This document shows, one piece after another, positions 22,509 to 32,464 of a DNA stretch of 35,646 nt. The DNA is from Fragilariopsis cylindrus CCMP1102. Its lineage: Eukaryota; Bacillariophyta; Bacillariophyceae; Bacillariales; Bacillariaceae. The DNA lies in contig FMBT01000116.1 of assembly GCA_900095095.1 (NCBI GenBank), forward strand, positions 1 to 35,646. Reading direction: 5' to 3'. The notes below the pieces were generated by a model. The model saw only the letters and a program-made list of their open reading frames with translations. It did not search any database and had not been told where the DNA came from. Position 1 is the first letter of the stretch; each line of letters begins with the position of its first letter. Made by a program: the position numbers and the translations under genes.

Positions 22509-22640
22509 TTGAAGTAAAAAAATAACTGGTTATGAGCCTAATTTTGAATTGAAGTTAAGCTAAAATCTATTACAATAACCCGGATATTATGACGTGGTTT
22601 CTTCATTATTAGGCTCATAACCAGTTCTTTTTTACTTCAA
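22509..22640. repeat. 132-bp fold-back inverted repeat with 32-bp arms
   Basis: The left arm TTGAAGTAAAAAAATAACTG (22509-22541) and the right arm ending CTTTTTTACTTCAA (22609-22640) are reverse complements over about 32 bp with one mismatch/indel; both contain the AACTGGTTATGAGCCTAA core. The 67-bp loop is AT-rich and non-coding. It could be a small MITE nested in the larger transposon or a strong hairpin. Confidence 0.85.
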
Positions 22641-22924
22641 GCGTGATTCGAGCTAGTCATAAAAAAGTTGTTTTCTTACGATGATCACGATGTAAATTTG
22701 TTAATACACAAACAACACACAAAAAGCATGAAACAAAACATGTTCATCGTGGGAAAACAAATTGATCTCCATTCCCGTTACCACTAATGATCTGACTATG
22801 TGATTTTCAGGTTTTTTGTTGTTACTAGCCTGTTACTGGGTTTAGCTACTATCATCCATTCATTCATTCATTTATTTATTTCTATATCATATCAACAATC
22901 ATATCATATCATATCATATCAACG

Positions 22925-24352
22925 ATGGCGAATAATCCTCAACCACCTGCTGCTGCTGAGTTAGTAGTATTACATCATCCATATATGGAACTAAATTACC
23001 CAAGAAAATACCAACCATGGAAGAAATACAAACAATGGAAGATGTGTATTATTAAAATTAATTCGTCGTTCAAAATGGAGATCCTTTCCATCAGGACCAC
23101 AACACTGTTATGAAAAATCACAAACTAACACTATTATCAATCCTGCTGGTGATGGTGATGGAAGTAGTATTAGTAGTCGACGGATTACACATCTTAAAAT
23201 TATTGATAATACTTTTTATCAACGTCTTCAAGAAGTATTAGCACCACCAAGAATTTTAGGTCAACGACCATATTAGCACCACCAACAATTTTAGGTCAAA
23301 GGTGGATAATGACAAAAGATATTGCTATTATGGATCAATTGCAAGTAATTGAATTATATCGTTGTACTGGTACGTTACCAGAATCAATGAATCATTTGAA
23401 TTGCTTAGTACGTCTTCAATTAGATGGTTGTCATGATATTGATTTATCATTATTAGGATTAGGATTAGGACTAGGTGGTAATACCAATAATAATAGGTTA
23501 CAGAATTTGATGGAATTAAAGATTACTGATTGTGAAGATTTAACACCAATTAAATTTCAAAATTTATCCAATTTGAAACGTATATCATTAATGAGATGGG
23601 ATAAAAGAAATAATGATACAGTTAATTTAGGTCATCGTTGGATCAATGAATTATCTTCAGCAACAGTTGTTCCAACACTTCAATTCCGTTTGTCATTACA
23701 GCGTATAACATTTAGTGGTTCGGGTTTAACAAATAAAGATTTATACTATTTATTCGTATGTTAGTGATAATAAATTTCCTAATTTACATACACTTATCAT
23801 AAATGATAATCCTGAAATTAATTCCTTTATGGACGTATCACCACACACCATCATCATATAACTATGTTCCACCATTGCCAACAACAATGGCAACGAATTT
23901 GAAAACAATCAAATTATCAGGTACAAGTATTAAAGTTAATAATGAAGAATTAGATAGTGTAATATACTTTTTGGAAAAACATCCAACGGTGGGTATAATG
24001 AAAGTTTTTAATTATGATTCATTACTTCCAATTGATCAAAGAAAAAAGATAAACAAGATTGAATATTTACTTTCAATGAATTCTATTGATGCATTTTCAA
24101 TGACAGGTCGACCAGAAACAATCCCTCTTTCAGTTTTCCACTGGCAATTTCTAAAGCATTCCGTAAATCGTATCGGACATGTAATCAAGATAGTGATATA
24201 CGTGATGAAGATAATTTTAAAAGGAAATACGACATGATATTGTTTATCATTTATTACGAAATGGACCAATCTTTGCAACTGGACAAACAGAAAGGTATAA
24301 ACGTAAACGTGCATATTATCCTCGTGTTGTCAAGAAACAGATTAAGTACTAA
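22925..24352 (+). pseudogene. Leucine-rich-repeat protein gene, frame-broken, inside the transposon
   Basis: Starts MANNPQPPAAAELVVLHHPY at 22925. LRR-like strands follow: LQVIELYRCTGTLPESMNHL (about 23339), LVRLQLDGCHDIDLSLLGLG, LMELKITDCEDLTPIKFQNL and LQRITFSGSGLTNKDLYYLF. The C-terminus contains IPLSVF, PLAISKAFRKSYRTCNQDSD and IVYHLLRNGPIFATGQTE, a tail typical of the LRR protein family expanded in diatoms. The reading frame breaks several times: near 23040-23060, at a 35-bp tandem duplication (23238-23307), after FVC at 23762, at 24138 (TTTCCACTGG) and at 24234 (GACATGATATTG). Several of these behave as single missing bases. It is either a decayed gene or one damaged by consensus errors. 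The family is known; its role in the transposon is inferred as cargo. Confidence 0.7.
23238..23307 (+). repeat. 35-bp tandem duplication inside the LRR gene
   Basis: TTAGCACCACCAAGAATTTT and TTAGCACCACCAACAATTTT start 35 bp apart (23238 and 23273), each followed by AGGTCAA. The length is not a multiple of three, so the frame is lost and meets TAG. A 36-bp version would be an in-frame 12-residue repeat, so one base may be missing here. Confidence 0.8.
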
Positions 24353-24406
24353 GTGAAAAATGAAACGCACTGACCTGTTTTTTCAAGCATGGAGACATTA
24401 CAAATA

Positions 24407-24663
24407 ATTGGGAATGATAATATTGTAACTTTCTTATAAGAAATCCCGGGAAGAGTTACTGTAATATGAATCATAGAAAAAAATGAAAAAAAAATCATTT
24501 TATAAGCTCTAAAATAGATCGATTTTATATTTCACATTTTTTACACCTTTAGAACAGCTTAAGTAGTAGTTTTAGTACAAAATAGTAGTATAAATAGACT
24601 TTTTTATGTACCTTAGTATGTTTTCTTTGCCATAGTCACACATTGCTGTTTTGATGAGGCTAC
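24407..24663 (+). repeat. Direct repeat, copy 2 (right of LRR gene)
   Basis: Begins ATTGGGAATGATAATATTG and ends GATGAGGCTAC. It is the second copy of 22054-22320 and lies just after the LRR gene's stop. Both copies keep the same order of landmarks (GAGTTACT, AATCATAGAAAAA, CGATTTTATATTTCACATTT, TAGTACAAAATAGTAGTAT), so the whole block was duplicated. Confidence 0.8.
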
Positions 24664-24793
24664 AGGTATGTTTGAAAATAAAAATAAAATAAAAAACATG
24701 CTAAATATACTGATAGATCTACTCAATTGTAACGAAACTAAATGTATAGGACTGATCGTAACAGTTTGCACATTCTACTATACCTCCCCTTCC

Positions 24794-25723
24794 CTAAGAG
24801 TAGTGTACATCATACTCAACATCATATGGGATTTCGCCACTTGCTAATTTGAGTTGAGTAATGACCGAAACAGCACCAAAACAAAGAGCATGCTTTTCAA
24901 ACATCGCAGCTCTATCTCTTTCAGCATGATGATGAAAATAAGCTACCAATACATTAAATACTTTCAGTTTACCATTCACAGTTTCATGTCTTGCCCTTGC
25001 AACACTCTTTTGTTTTCTTTCTCCTGATGTGATTCCTTGGTCTGGAATTCTAGCTTTGGTGACACCTCGTAGACCTGTATCGGTTTCAACAAGTTCCCAA
25101 TCTTCTAGTTCTCCTTCTAAATAGCCTCGAAAGATGGTAACCTCTGAATTGCCAGCGGGGAATGGTCCATTTATCCACACAATATGTCCAGTCTTGATAC
25201 AAATACCTACTTCATATTTAATACCAGGTCCATTAAATTTTTTGGAATACATATCTTTGCTTGCTGGGAATGGTTCAGAACAGCTACAATCAAGGCAATC
25301 AACAGTTATCATACAATCATATAGGATATTTTCCAAATCAGGCTGTCCATTGAATCTATTCTTCCAAACAATAACATCATCCTGCAGATTAAAAATTTTC
25401 TCAACAAAATACCAAGAATATTTTCGAAACGTTTGTACATGCGGCCAGCCTACTATAGAACAATGGACATCTTCTGATGTAGCATACACTTTAAGGAATA
25501 CTAGAGCCCACAACAGATGTTTCTGTTTGGCATTAGGATCTTCTGCAGCAACAGTACCTTCAATACGATGCCAAATTTCAGCCACTATTGTACTTGATGC
25601 ACCGAATAATGATCTGAATCGAGTATCTTTATCCCTAGATTCCCACAGCCGGTTGTCGGGCCAGCCGACAGTGACTCTAGCTGTCTCCTCGATGGCGTCG
25701 ATTGCTTCTTGAGTAACATTCAT
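24794..25723 (-). CDS. DDE_4-type transposase (IS5/PIF-Harbinger/ISL2EU-like)
   Basis: A single-exon, 309-residue protein (MNVTQEAIDAIEETARVTVG start) near the right end of the element, transcribed away from the right TIR toward the centre. The RNase H-like catalytic core is visible: first Asp in MITVDCLDCSCSEPFP (D142 or D145), the FNGPGIKYEVGICIKTGHIV strand pair, GPFPAGNSEVTIFR at the second catalytic position, and Glu in ARHETVNGKLKVF (E247). The second position is Glu (E194) where DDE_4 proteins normally have Asp, which could lower or abolish activity. The protein has no obvious separate DNA-binding domain, so another protein may supply end recognition. The frame is intact despite diverged TIRs. 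Upstream, 25724-25999 is non-coding 5' sequence leading into the right TIR. Confidence 0.85.
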   Translation of the reverse strand: MNVTQEAIDAIEETARVTVGWPDNRLWESRDKDTRFRSLFGASSTIVAEIWHRIEGTVAAEDPNAKQKHLLWALVFLKVYATSEDVHCSIVGWPHVQTFRKYSWYFVEKIFNLQDDVIVWKNRFNGQPDLENILYDCMITVDCLDCSCSEPFPASKDMYSKKFNGPGIKYEVGICIKTGHIVWINGPFPAGNSEVTIFRGYLEGELEDWELVETDTGLRGVTKARIPDQGITSGERKQKSVARARHETVNGKLKVFNVLVAYFHHHAERDRAAMFEKHALCFGAVSVITQLKLASGEIPYDVEYDVHYS

Positions 25724-25999
25724 GTCATCTTTGATTGAAACAAATTTTTTATTTTTTATTTATTTGAAGAAAAGGAGTGGTAGCTGTAACAACAGTAGTA
25801 CAGCAACACCCTGACAAATTTGTGTAGAAACGTACGATGGTATTGTACTGTATTATTAGCTTGGCAAATCTTGTGAAATATCCGTTGAGTATTGTAGATG
25901 ACTTATTTTTAGCGAGTGTGGAATAAAAAATGGTCATATGCGTTGAAAAGACGTTATATATTATAATAAAAGTACGAGCTCGAATTTATCCTCTAAAAA

Positions 26000-26230
26000 C
26001 TCGCTAATATATATATTAGTCCGGCTAATATATATATTAGTGAGATTAATATATAAATTAGTCCGGCTAATATATCTTACTTATAAATTTGCGACCAAAT
26101 ATAGTCCCCCAAAATATACTAAGTATGCCCCCTTTTATAATTTGGTCGCGAATAAAAATTTCCCACAGCCCTCCACGCGCGTTAAAAAATTTTTAATCCC
26201 GCGCGTATATCGTGAATCGCGGACGCTCCT
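26000..26230 (-). repeat. Right terminal inverted repeat of the transposon
   Basis: Read on the minus strand it begins AGGAGCGTCCGCGATTCACG, then has GGGAAATTTTTATTCGCGAC, CCAAAT, GGGGG tracts and subterminal CTAATATATATATTAG units. The order matches the left end. It differs from the left copy by many substitutions and indels, with the outermost 12-13 bases best conserved. Confidence 0.8.
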
Positions 26231-26465
26231 GTACATGATGCATGTAATTTCAGAAATTCGCTTTTCAAAGTACTGTAATCAATCACCAATCAATCAATTC
26301 TTTGGGTCGAAAGTACGTTAATTAACGATAATGCCAAAAGTTTCCAAAGTGTATTGGTTTGTTAGATAGTCGTTGATGAAGAAAGAAATAGCAATTGCAA
26401 TGCACCACAATCACCACCGATAAACCAACGATAAGAAAAGCAGCTTTATTATATGATAACCTATC

Positions 26466-29074
26466 ATGAAAGGATGGAAGATGAAACTGATACGGTGGCA
26501 GAAAGTAGGAAAACGAAGTAGCTCGACGGCGGTTGCATCACCAATCAACAACAATAATGTCAACAACATCAACAATAATCTAAATAGTTGTCTAAAAAGC
26601 TTGCTTGACAGCGATGATTCTTATTCATTGAGAAGAAGTGAATCAAAAGAATCTTCATCTTCCGTTTTCGGTAGTAGTGGTGAGGACTCCTCCTCATCAG
26701 CAAGCGCTGATGCATCATCACGACATAGTATACCATCATCTAATAATGTAGCAGATACAGATGATCATGATCCTATTGCTGGTAGTGCTAATAGTTGTAC
26801 AAGTAACTCAGCAAACACGACTTGCGGATCTTCGAATAGTAGTAATAAATCAAGGACGAGGAAAAAGAAAGTAGTTCGATTTGATGTTGTTAAGATTCGA
26901 AAATATGAACGTACAATAAGTGACAATCCTTGTTGTAGTTCTGGTCCTCCGATAGGGTAAGAATATATATATATACTTTATACTGTATAACAATGTCTGG
27001 TTTATCTGGTGTGTTACTCATTACTTGCATAATGTCTGGTGCCTGATGATTCGATTCGATTCGATTCATTCATATTATTTTGCTCACATTACGTAATGTA
27101 TTGACACATTCCTTCACTTCGTCCTATCTTTTCCTTTCTTCTTCTGTGTTTTGACTTCGATTTCGATTTCGATTTTTCACAGTATTGGTTGGAAACATGG
27201 AGATATTAAATAATAAATATTCTGAATACGAAGAAAGTCGTGAATATGGACGAGTACAAATTTAGGTATGGTCCTTACACGAGAAGAACGAGAACAGTTA
27301 TTAATGTATTGGGGTGTACCGATACCATTAATAGCTGGTAGTACTCGTGCAGCATCCAAAGCAAAGCATCAACGGAGACAGACAGTTTTAATACAAGAAA
27401 GATGTTTAAGTTAGAAAAGGCTATGGAACTTGCATCAAGAAAGTTAAAAAGAGCATTACTGATACGTAGTAGTAGTATAGTAGTACTAAAAAATATACAA
27501 CCGGAACAATCGATGAAAATAATACAGATGATGATGATGATGATGACGATCGTTTGGAGGAGGAGGGAATAATACCGGAATCAATAGGCGCATCTTGTAT
27601 CAAATCAAACAACACTCTTCTTCTTGAGAACGATCATAGGACTGCCGAAGACACGATGACTGCTTCTTCCTATTCACTCGATGATAACGAGAATAAAGAA
27701 ACAGAACAATCCATAATATTCATGTACAGAGCCGGATGATGATATTATTGGAAAAATGGATATGAGTGTTAAAACTGGTGTTACTGGGAAAGACGCTAAC
27801 GAAGTAGATGCAGATGTAAAAGATGATGATGATTATACGCTGGGTGCTACAACATTAGGGAACAACAGTGCTTACACTACACCTTCAACGATCGAAATGG
27901 AAAATTTCTATCGAGAATTGGAACTAGAATTATTTGGAGATGAAACTGAACTTCCATCATTTGTTGGACAAACTTTAGAAGTACCATTGAGCAAATTTAC
28001 AAATACTCATCAAGTAATGCAAACGCAAATAATAATGGTATGGTGATGAAGGAGGATACTTCTTACCACTCGGGTACTTCAAATTCTAATCCACAGTCTG
28101 CCTTTGTTGAAAAATACCGAGGAGTAGGACCACGCCTGTTTTTGCAGCTGATGATAATATCGAAACTGCTATGCAATTACTCTCCCATGTATTATAATAC
28201 GAATAGTGCTCAACAACAACATCAACAGCAGCAAGAGATTCAAGAACTATAAACTATCAGCATAATAATAACTATCACAATGAAGTGGAGAGGATGTTAC
28301 TATTGTCACCCGTTTCCTAATCATCCCCCTCAAGCAGGTCGATACGAACCAACACATCATTCGCCAGTTGATAGTAATATTACAACAACCAACGATACAA
28401 CGGACATTCGTATGAATCAGCAGGTAGTACTAATGACTTGAATACACACCAACACAAAACCGCAGTATGTTGGTGATCCTATCCACAAAGGATGATTTCA
28501 TACCCTCGTAGTGGTATTTATGAACCAATGCATAGACCAATGAATAATAATGGTAATAACTATCGACGACGGAATGGCTCTTTTGATGCTTCTACTTACA
28601 ACCAGACTACAACAGAAAATCAATTTCTACAATCATCTTCTCATGAACACCAATGAATGAAAATGATTACTATAACTATCGACGACGGAACGGTTCCTTT
28701 GATGATTGTACTTACAATCAGACTACTACAGAAAACCAACAATCTCGACACTCTCCTCTTGATGAAAGTAGAATGCAATATCATCATCACACCCAACAAT
28801 TTCGGTCTTCATCTTTTTGATAGAGCATTCATTAGCAAATAATAGTGCAGAATCTTCTTCTTTTCGACGGGGCAATGCTGATGCAGACTATTATCATCAT
28901 CATCATCATTGTCATCATCGTCAATACAATAAGTATGATGGAGAACCGCAAATTCGAAATATGCCATTCCATGATCATCTCTCACCAAATCAATGGATGG
29001 AGGGTAATATCGATGGAGAACGATTGTCGTACAATAATGCAACCGTAACTATTACTGAAGGGACTAGTCCTTGA
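26466..29074 (+). CDS. Ser/Asn-rich protein with conserved VRFDVVKIRKYER...GPPIGIGW motif (multiple frame breaks)
   Basis: ATG 26466 (MKGWKMKLIRWQKVGKRSSS) opens exon 1 (26466-26956), followed by an intron 26957-27182 (GTAAGAAT...TTTCACAG). The splice joins RTISDNPCCSSGPPIG to IGWKHGDI, giving a pattern (V-x-F-x-x-V-x-I-R-x-YER, NP, GPP-I-x-I-GW) that I recall as recurrent in diatom proteins of unknown function. Beyond the splice the frame breaks repeatedly (about 27207, 27261, 27403, 27540, 27725, 28020 and later) but stays coding-like: TREEREQLLMYWGVPIPLIA, an Asp/Glu-rich part, MENFYRELELELFGDETELP, and two YRRRNGSFD...TYNQTTTEN repeats (about 28560 and 28675). The last segment ends HLSPNQWMEGNIDGERLSYN then TITEGTSP before TGA at 29074. 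At least one break (ATTTAGG at 27261) fits one missing T. It could be a decaying pseudogene. Confidence 0.6.
27046..27070 (+). repeat. (GATTC)n microsatellite in intron
   Basis: GATTC repeats lie within the intron of the preceding gene, followed further on by a (TTTCGA)n-like stretch near the acceptor (about 27155-27175). Confidence 0.8.
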
Positions 29075-29484
29075 AATTGAATACTGCTTATTTTTCTGTC
29101 CAATTATCAACCTTTTTTTACTATTATAATATAATCCAACTATTTCTAGTGTAGTTGTATTAGGTTTATACAAGTAGGGGGCTATGTTATCCGACAGAAG
29201 TAGTCTTCTAGTACTAATAATTTTAGTAATAATGCTATGTTACAAAGAATAGCAACTGGAATATTATTTTCATGTTATTTCTCGATCATGTGCAATTAAT
29301 TTCTTCGCGCTTATTTATAAATTCAAATATTGTATAATTGTAGTGTGATCCATGAAACAATTGTATATAATTTTAGCTCTATTACTATATCTTGTGTATT
29401 GTTTATAGCCTATTGTGTGTGTGTGTAGCCAGCTACGGTAGAAAGTTACAATACAGTATGTTGGGTATTTCACATTTTTTTATG
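29075..29484. other. Convergent intergenic region
   Basis: About 410 bp of AT-rich sequence between two genes that end toward each other, so it should hold both 3' UTRs. A short (GT)n run occurs near 29416-29427. No gene is seen. Confidence 0.45.
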
Positions 29485-30081
29485 TTATTGTTGTTTCCTT
29501 TCGTCAATTTTCTTTTGTCTTTCTGCCATATCTTCATCAAGGTCTTGCATAGAACTATCTAATTCTTTTTTCAAATCTTCCATCCGATCATAATCTGTTT
29601 TTCTATCATCTAGAAACTTTCTTAATTCAAGTGTATTCTGTGCTTTAAATATAGCCTCTCTGGCAACTTTTTCTGCATCTATCCTAGCCTTTGATGAACC
29701 TTTTCGTTTTTTACTAGCATCCGTGGAGTCTCCTCCATCGTCGTCGTTATTATTGTTTTCATCATCATCTATTCCTGTCTGTCTCTTCATTGGTGCTAAT
29801 ATCAAATTGGCAAGAGGATTACCAAGTAAAATATCTCCAATAATACCAACAGAAACGATAAGCGGTACATATTGACGCCATGTTTCTTCTGCCGACAACA
29901 TTACGGACGAAGAATCAATCATCATTGAATGCTGAACGGACGCCGTATTCGCCGACCCATATTGGTTTTTCAATTTGTTGAGTAGTAGCGGCGGCGAAGT
30001 GACAACAAATCCAGATATAACAGTGAAGATGGTCAAAAGAAGGATGATTGAACAGTATGCATTGCAATTATAGTATCCCAT
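29485..30081 (-). CDS. Probable plastid-targeted membrane/coiled-coil protein, 198 aa
   Basis: Single-exon protein. The N-terminus is a signal peptide (hydrophobic IILLLTIFTVIS, residues 12-23) with a likely cleavage in VISG|FVVTSPP. A Phe at +1 followed by a Ser/Lys-containing, acid-free stretch is the hallmark of bipartite plastid presequences in diatoms and other algae with red-derived complex plastids. One hydrophobic segment (YVPLIVSVGIIGDILLGNPL, about residues 70-90) could cross a membrane. An acidic Asn/Asp linker, a basic KKRKG patch and a charged helical C-terminus (EDLKKELDSSMQDLDEDMAE) follow. I do not recognise the family. Its ATG lies about 520 bp from the divergent ornithine aminotransferase gene. 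Confidence 0.72.
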   Translation of the reverse strand: MGYYNCNAYCSIILLLTIFTVISGFVVTSPPLLLNKLKNQYGSANTASVQHSMMIDSSSVMLSAEETWRQYVPLIVSVGIIGDILLGNPLANLILAPMKRQTGIDDDENNNNDDDGGDSTDASKKRKGSSKARIDAEKVAREAIFKAQNTLELRKFLDDRKTDYDRMEDLKKELDSSMQDLDEDMAERQKKIDERKQQ

Positions 30082-30605
30082 GATGGCTTTTAGACTTTGG
30101 CGTTTGGCGGCAGCGCGTGTCTCTCTGTACAGATTCGAAATTCGAAATGTTTCAGTTGCTGTCCTCTACTTTGGTATTTATTTAATTTCTTGATGTCATG
30201 TGGTTGACGATTGAATCTTCCAAGATCAAAGAAGAATGGATCAAAAAATCTCATCAGCATCTCGTGAAGCACACAGCTGTTTTTTAACAGGAGGATGTGT
30301 CGATGCAAATGCATTTACAATTCGCGTCGTAGGGTTTTTGCAATATGTCATTCGTCGCAGCGAAGTCTGTCTGCATACGTGTCGATCACATCACGTGACA
30401 CATGATCTACCTATGCATGATTGAACTCTCCTGTTGTTGCCGACCTCTTAAATTTTACGTTTTCTGTAGAATTTTGATTGTAATTGCAAATTACCGTACC
30501 GTATTCCGTATTCCGTATTCTGAGTATCAATGACATAATCTCAATCAATCACAAAAACAAACAGTTGCTAAAAAAAAGGAAGAAAGAAAGAAGAAAATCG
30601 AAAAT
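30082..30605. other. Divergent promoter region
   Basis: Lies between the minus-strand plastid-type gene and the plus-strand ornithine aminotransferase gene. It holds ATCACGTGACAC near 30391 (a palindromic TCACGTGA box of the bZIP/bHLH type) and short GTATTCC repeats near 30500-30520. ORFs here have no recognisable content. Confidence 0.4.
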
Positions 30606-31913
30606 ATGCTGAAGTCCACCATCACCAATGTCATTCGCCGCAATAGTCGTGTTCCAGCGACTAGAAGTTTCGCATCATTTGCTGAAGAGACCATGGCACT
30701 GGAGGGAAAATACGGAGCACACAACTATCATCCACTACCAGTCGTTTTGAAAAAAGGAAAGGGTACAAAAGTTTGGGATGTTAATGACAAAGAATACTTT
30801 GATTTCCTTTCAGCGTACTGTGCTGTCAATCAGGGTCATTGTCATCCAAAAATTATTGGCGCACTCAAGGATCAGGCCGAGACATTAACGTTGACCTCAA
30901 GAGCATTTTATAATGATACTTTGGGTGAGTATTCGAAGTTTATCTGTGAATACTTTAACATGGACCGTGTATTGCCTATGAATACTGGTGTCGAAGGAGG
31001 TGAAACAGCAATCAAATTAGCTCGAAAGTGGGGGTACCAGGTGAAGGGTATTGCACCAAACAAAGCTCGATGCTTATTTGCCAACAATAATTTCTGGGGT
31101 CGAACCTTAGCAGCCATCAGCAGTAGTAACGATCCAACTGCATACAACGAATTTGGACCATACATGGAAGGATTTTCGTCCGTTCCATACAATGACTTGG
31201 GATCTTTGGAAATGGAATTTCAAAAAGATGCTGAAAATATTGCCGCATTTATGGTTGAACCCATTCAAGGAGAAGCTGGTGTGGTCGTTCCCGATGATGG
31301 TTACATGAAAAAGGTAAAGGAAATGTGTAAGAAGTATAATGTTTTGTTAATTGCCGATGAAGTACAAACAGGGTTATGTCGTACTGGACATCGATTGGCC
31401 TGCGATCATGATGAAATTCTTCCTGATATTCTCGTCATAGGTAAAGCTTTATCAGGAGGTGTAATTCCCGTATCGGCTGTATTAGCGTCGGAGGAAGTCA
31501 TGCTCACTCTGAATCCAGGTGAACATGGATCGACCTACGGCGGTAATCCGCTAGCGTGCAAGGTTGCAGTGGCTGCATTAGAAGTACTGAGAGACGAAAA
31601 CCTAGCAGAGAATTCACAGGCACGAGGTGAGCAACTGAGAAAAGGTTTGTCAAGTTTGGTAGGAAATTCGGCCGTAGAAACTGTACGCGGCCGTGGACTT
31701 CTAAACGCTGTCGTAATCAATCAACCAAAGGGAGGATACGGTGATGCTGGGAAGGCTATGGAATTATGTGAAATCATGATGGAAAATGGTATGTTAGCCA
31801 AGCCAACACACGGAAACATTATCAGACTTGCACCTCCGTTGACTATTTCTGAAGGAGAAATTGATCAATGCTTGGAAATATTTGAGAAGAGTGTTCGTCA
31901 GCTTGACGCTTAA
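30606..31913 (+). CDS. OAT: Ornithine aminotransferase (ornithine-oxo-acid transaminase), mitochondrial
   Basis: A 435-residue, intronless, PLP-dependent class-III aminotransferase (EC 2.6.1.13) that transfers the delta-amino group of ornithine to 2-oxoglutarate. The products are glutamate-5-semialdehyde and glutamate, linking the urea cycle/arginine to proline. The N-terminal 25 residues ([20 protein letters not shown]) are basic and Ser/Thr-rich, fitting a mitochondrial presequence. The body begins [20 protein letters not shown]. Family landmarks: [13 protein letters not shown] (residues 71-83), [25 protein letters not shown] (E223), [15 protein letters not shown] (D251), and VIGKALSGG with the PLP-binding lysine K280. 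Length and spacing match eukaryotic OAT. No frame break was seen, unlike several neighbours. Confidence 0.95.
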   Translation: MLKSTITNVIRRNSRVPATRSFASFAEETMALEGKYGAHNYHPLPVVLKKGKGTKVWDVNDKEYFDFLSAYCAVNQGHCHPKIIGALKDQAETLTLTSRAFYNDTLGEYSKFICEYFNMDRVLPMNTGVEGGETAIKLARKWGYQVKGIAPNKARCLFANNNFWGRTLAAISSSNDPTAYNEFGPYMEGFSSVPYNDLGSLEMEFQKDAENIAAFMVEPIQGEAGVVVPDDGYMKKVKEMCKKYNVLLIADEVQTGLCRTGHRLACDHDEILPDILVIGKALSGGVIPVSAVLASEEVMLTLNPGEHGSTYGGNPLACKVAVAALEVLRDENLAENSQARGEQLRKGLSSLVGNSAVETVRGRGLLNAVVINQPKGGYGDAGKAMELCEIMMENGMLAKPTHGNIIRLAPPLTISEGEIDQCLEIFEKSVRQLDA

Positions 31914-32464
31914 ACGCTAAAGCTAAAAGTAAGTTAATAAATAATTTATAATCTAGTCAAGAAATAGGAGATTACGACACCTGAAACTAAAAATATATAA
32001 ATACACATTAATGAATATACTACACTAGCTAAAATTAAATAGAAAAAAGATGAATGTTATATTGAAAGAAAGATCAATGAAGATGAAGTTTGTTCCGTTA
32101 TCTGACTATTTTGGCTCTTTTTGGAGTCTGCTGTGTTGTAATACATTAATAATAATATATGTTCAAGCAGAGGTACTAACTTAGTACAGTAATAAATAAT
32201 GCGAAGAGTGTTTGTTGGTCCTAGCTTACCGTAGTTTGTCGAACAACTGGCGAGGATTGTGTGTTCATTCACTAGTGACTCGTGATTCTATTAATTTAGA
32301 AATCAAATCAAATTGACGCAGTGAATAATAATATTCGAAGCCTTACGATGGGAACAAAGAAAACCCATTTGTACAAGTATCGAGAGTTGCATTTAAAGCT
32401 TACTACCTGTTGCGTTATTTCAATTTACGATAGAAGTTATCCAAGACAAGTCTAATTATCCACG
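31914..32464. other. Intergenic region between OAT and EMC4
   Basis: About 550 bp, AT-rich, without a supported gene. It should contain the OAT 3' UTR and the EMC4 promoter. Confidence 0.4.

Larger units (their letters stand above)
19312..26230. mobile_element. 6.9-kb TIR DNA transposon carrying transposase, a second protein and an LRR gene
   Basis: The outer ends are inverted: TGGAGCGTCCGCG at 19312 and CGCGGACGCTCCT ending at 26230. Both are flanked by GTAC (19308-19311 and 26231-26234), a possible 4-bp target duplication, though GTAC is palindromic and could belong to the ends. The inverted similarity extends about 230 bp on each side: a GGGAAATTTT...CGCGACCAAAT block, a G5 tract, then subterminal CTAATATATATATTAG units separated by TCCGG or GAGATT. 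Inside are an intact DDE transposase (24794-25723 minus), an unrecognised intron-containing gene (19870-21840 plus) and a frame-broken LRR gene (22925-24352 plus). The transposase type resembles IS5/PIF-Harbinger/ISL2EU relatives. The two ends are clearly diverged, so insertion is unlikely to be very recent. Confidence 0.82.

Noticed and set aside
22860-22924. CATTCATTCATT and ATATCATATC runs as a CRISPR-like array
   Set aside because: Simple microsatellites without spacers, in a eukaryotic nuclear context.
25134-25712. 192-codon plus-strand ORF
   Set aside because: Exact antisense of the DDE transposase, which shows clear family motifs on the minus strand.
28861-29048. Ile/His-run ORFs in other frames
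   Set aside because: Shadows of an (ATC)n/CAT repeat within the frame encoding the C-terminus of the motif protein.
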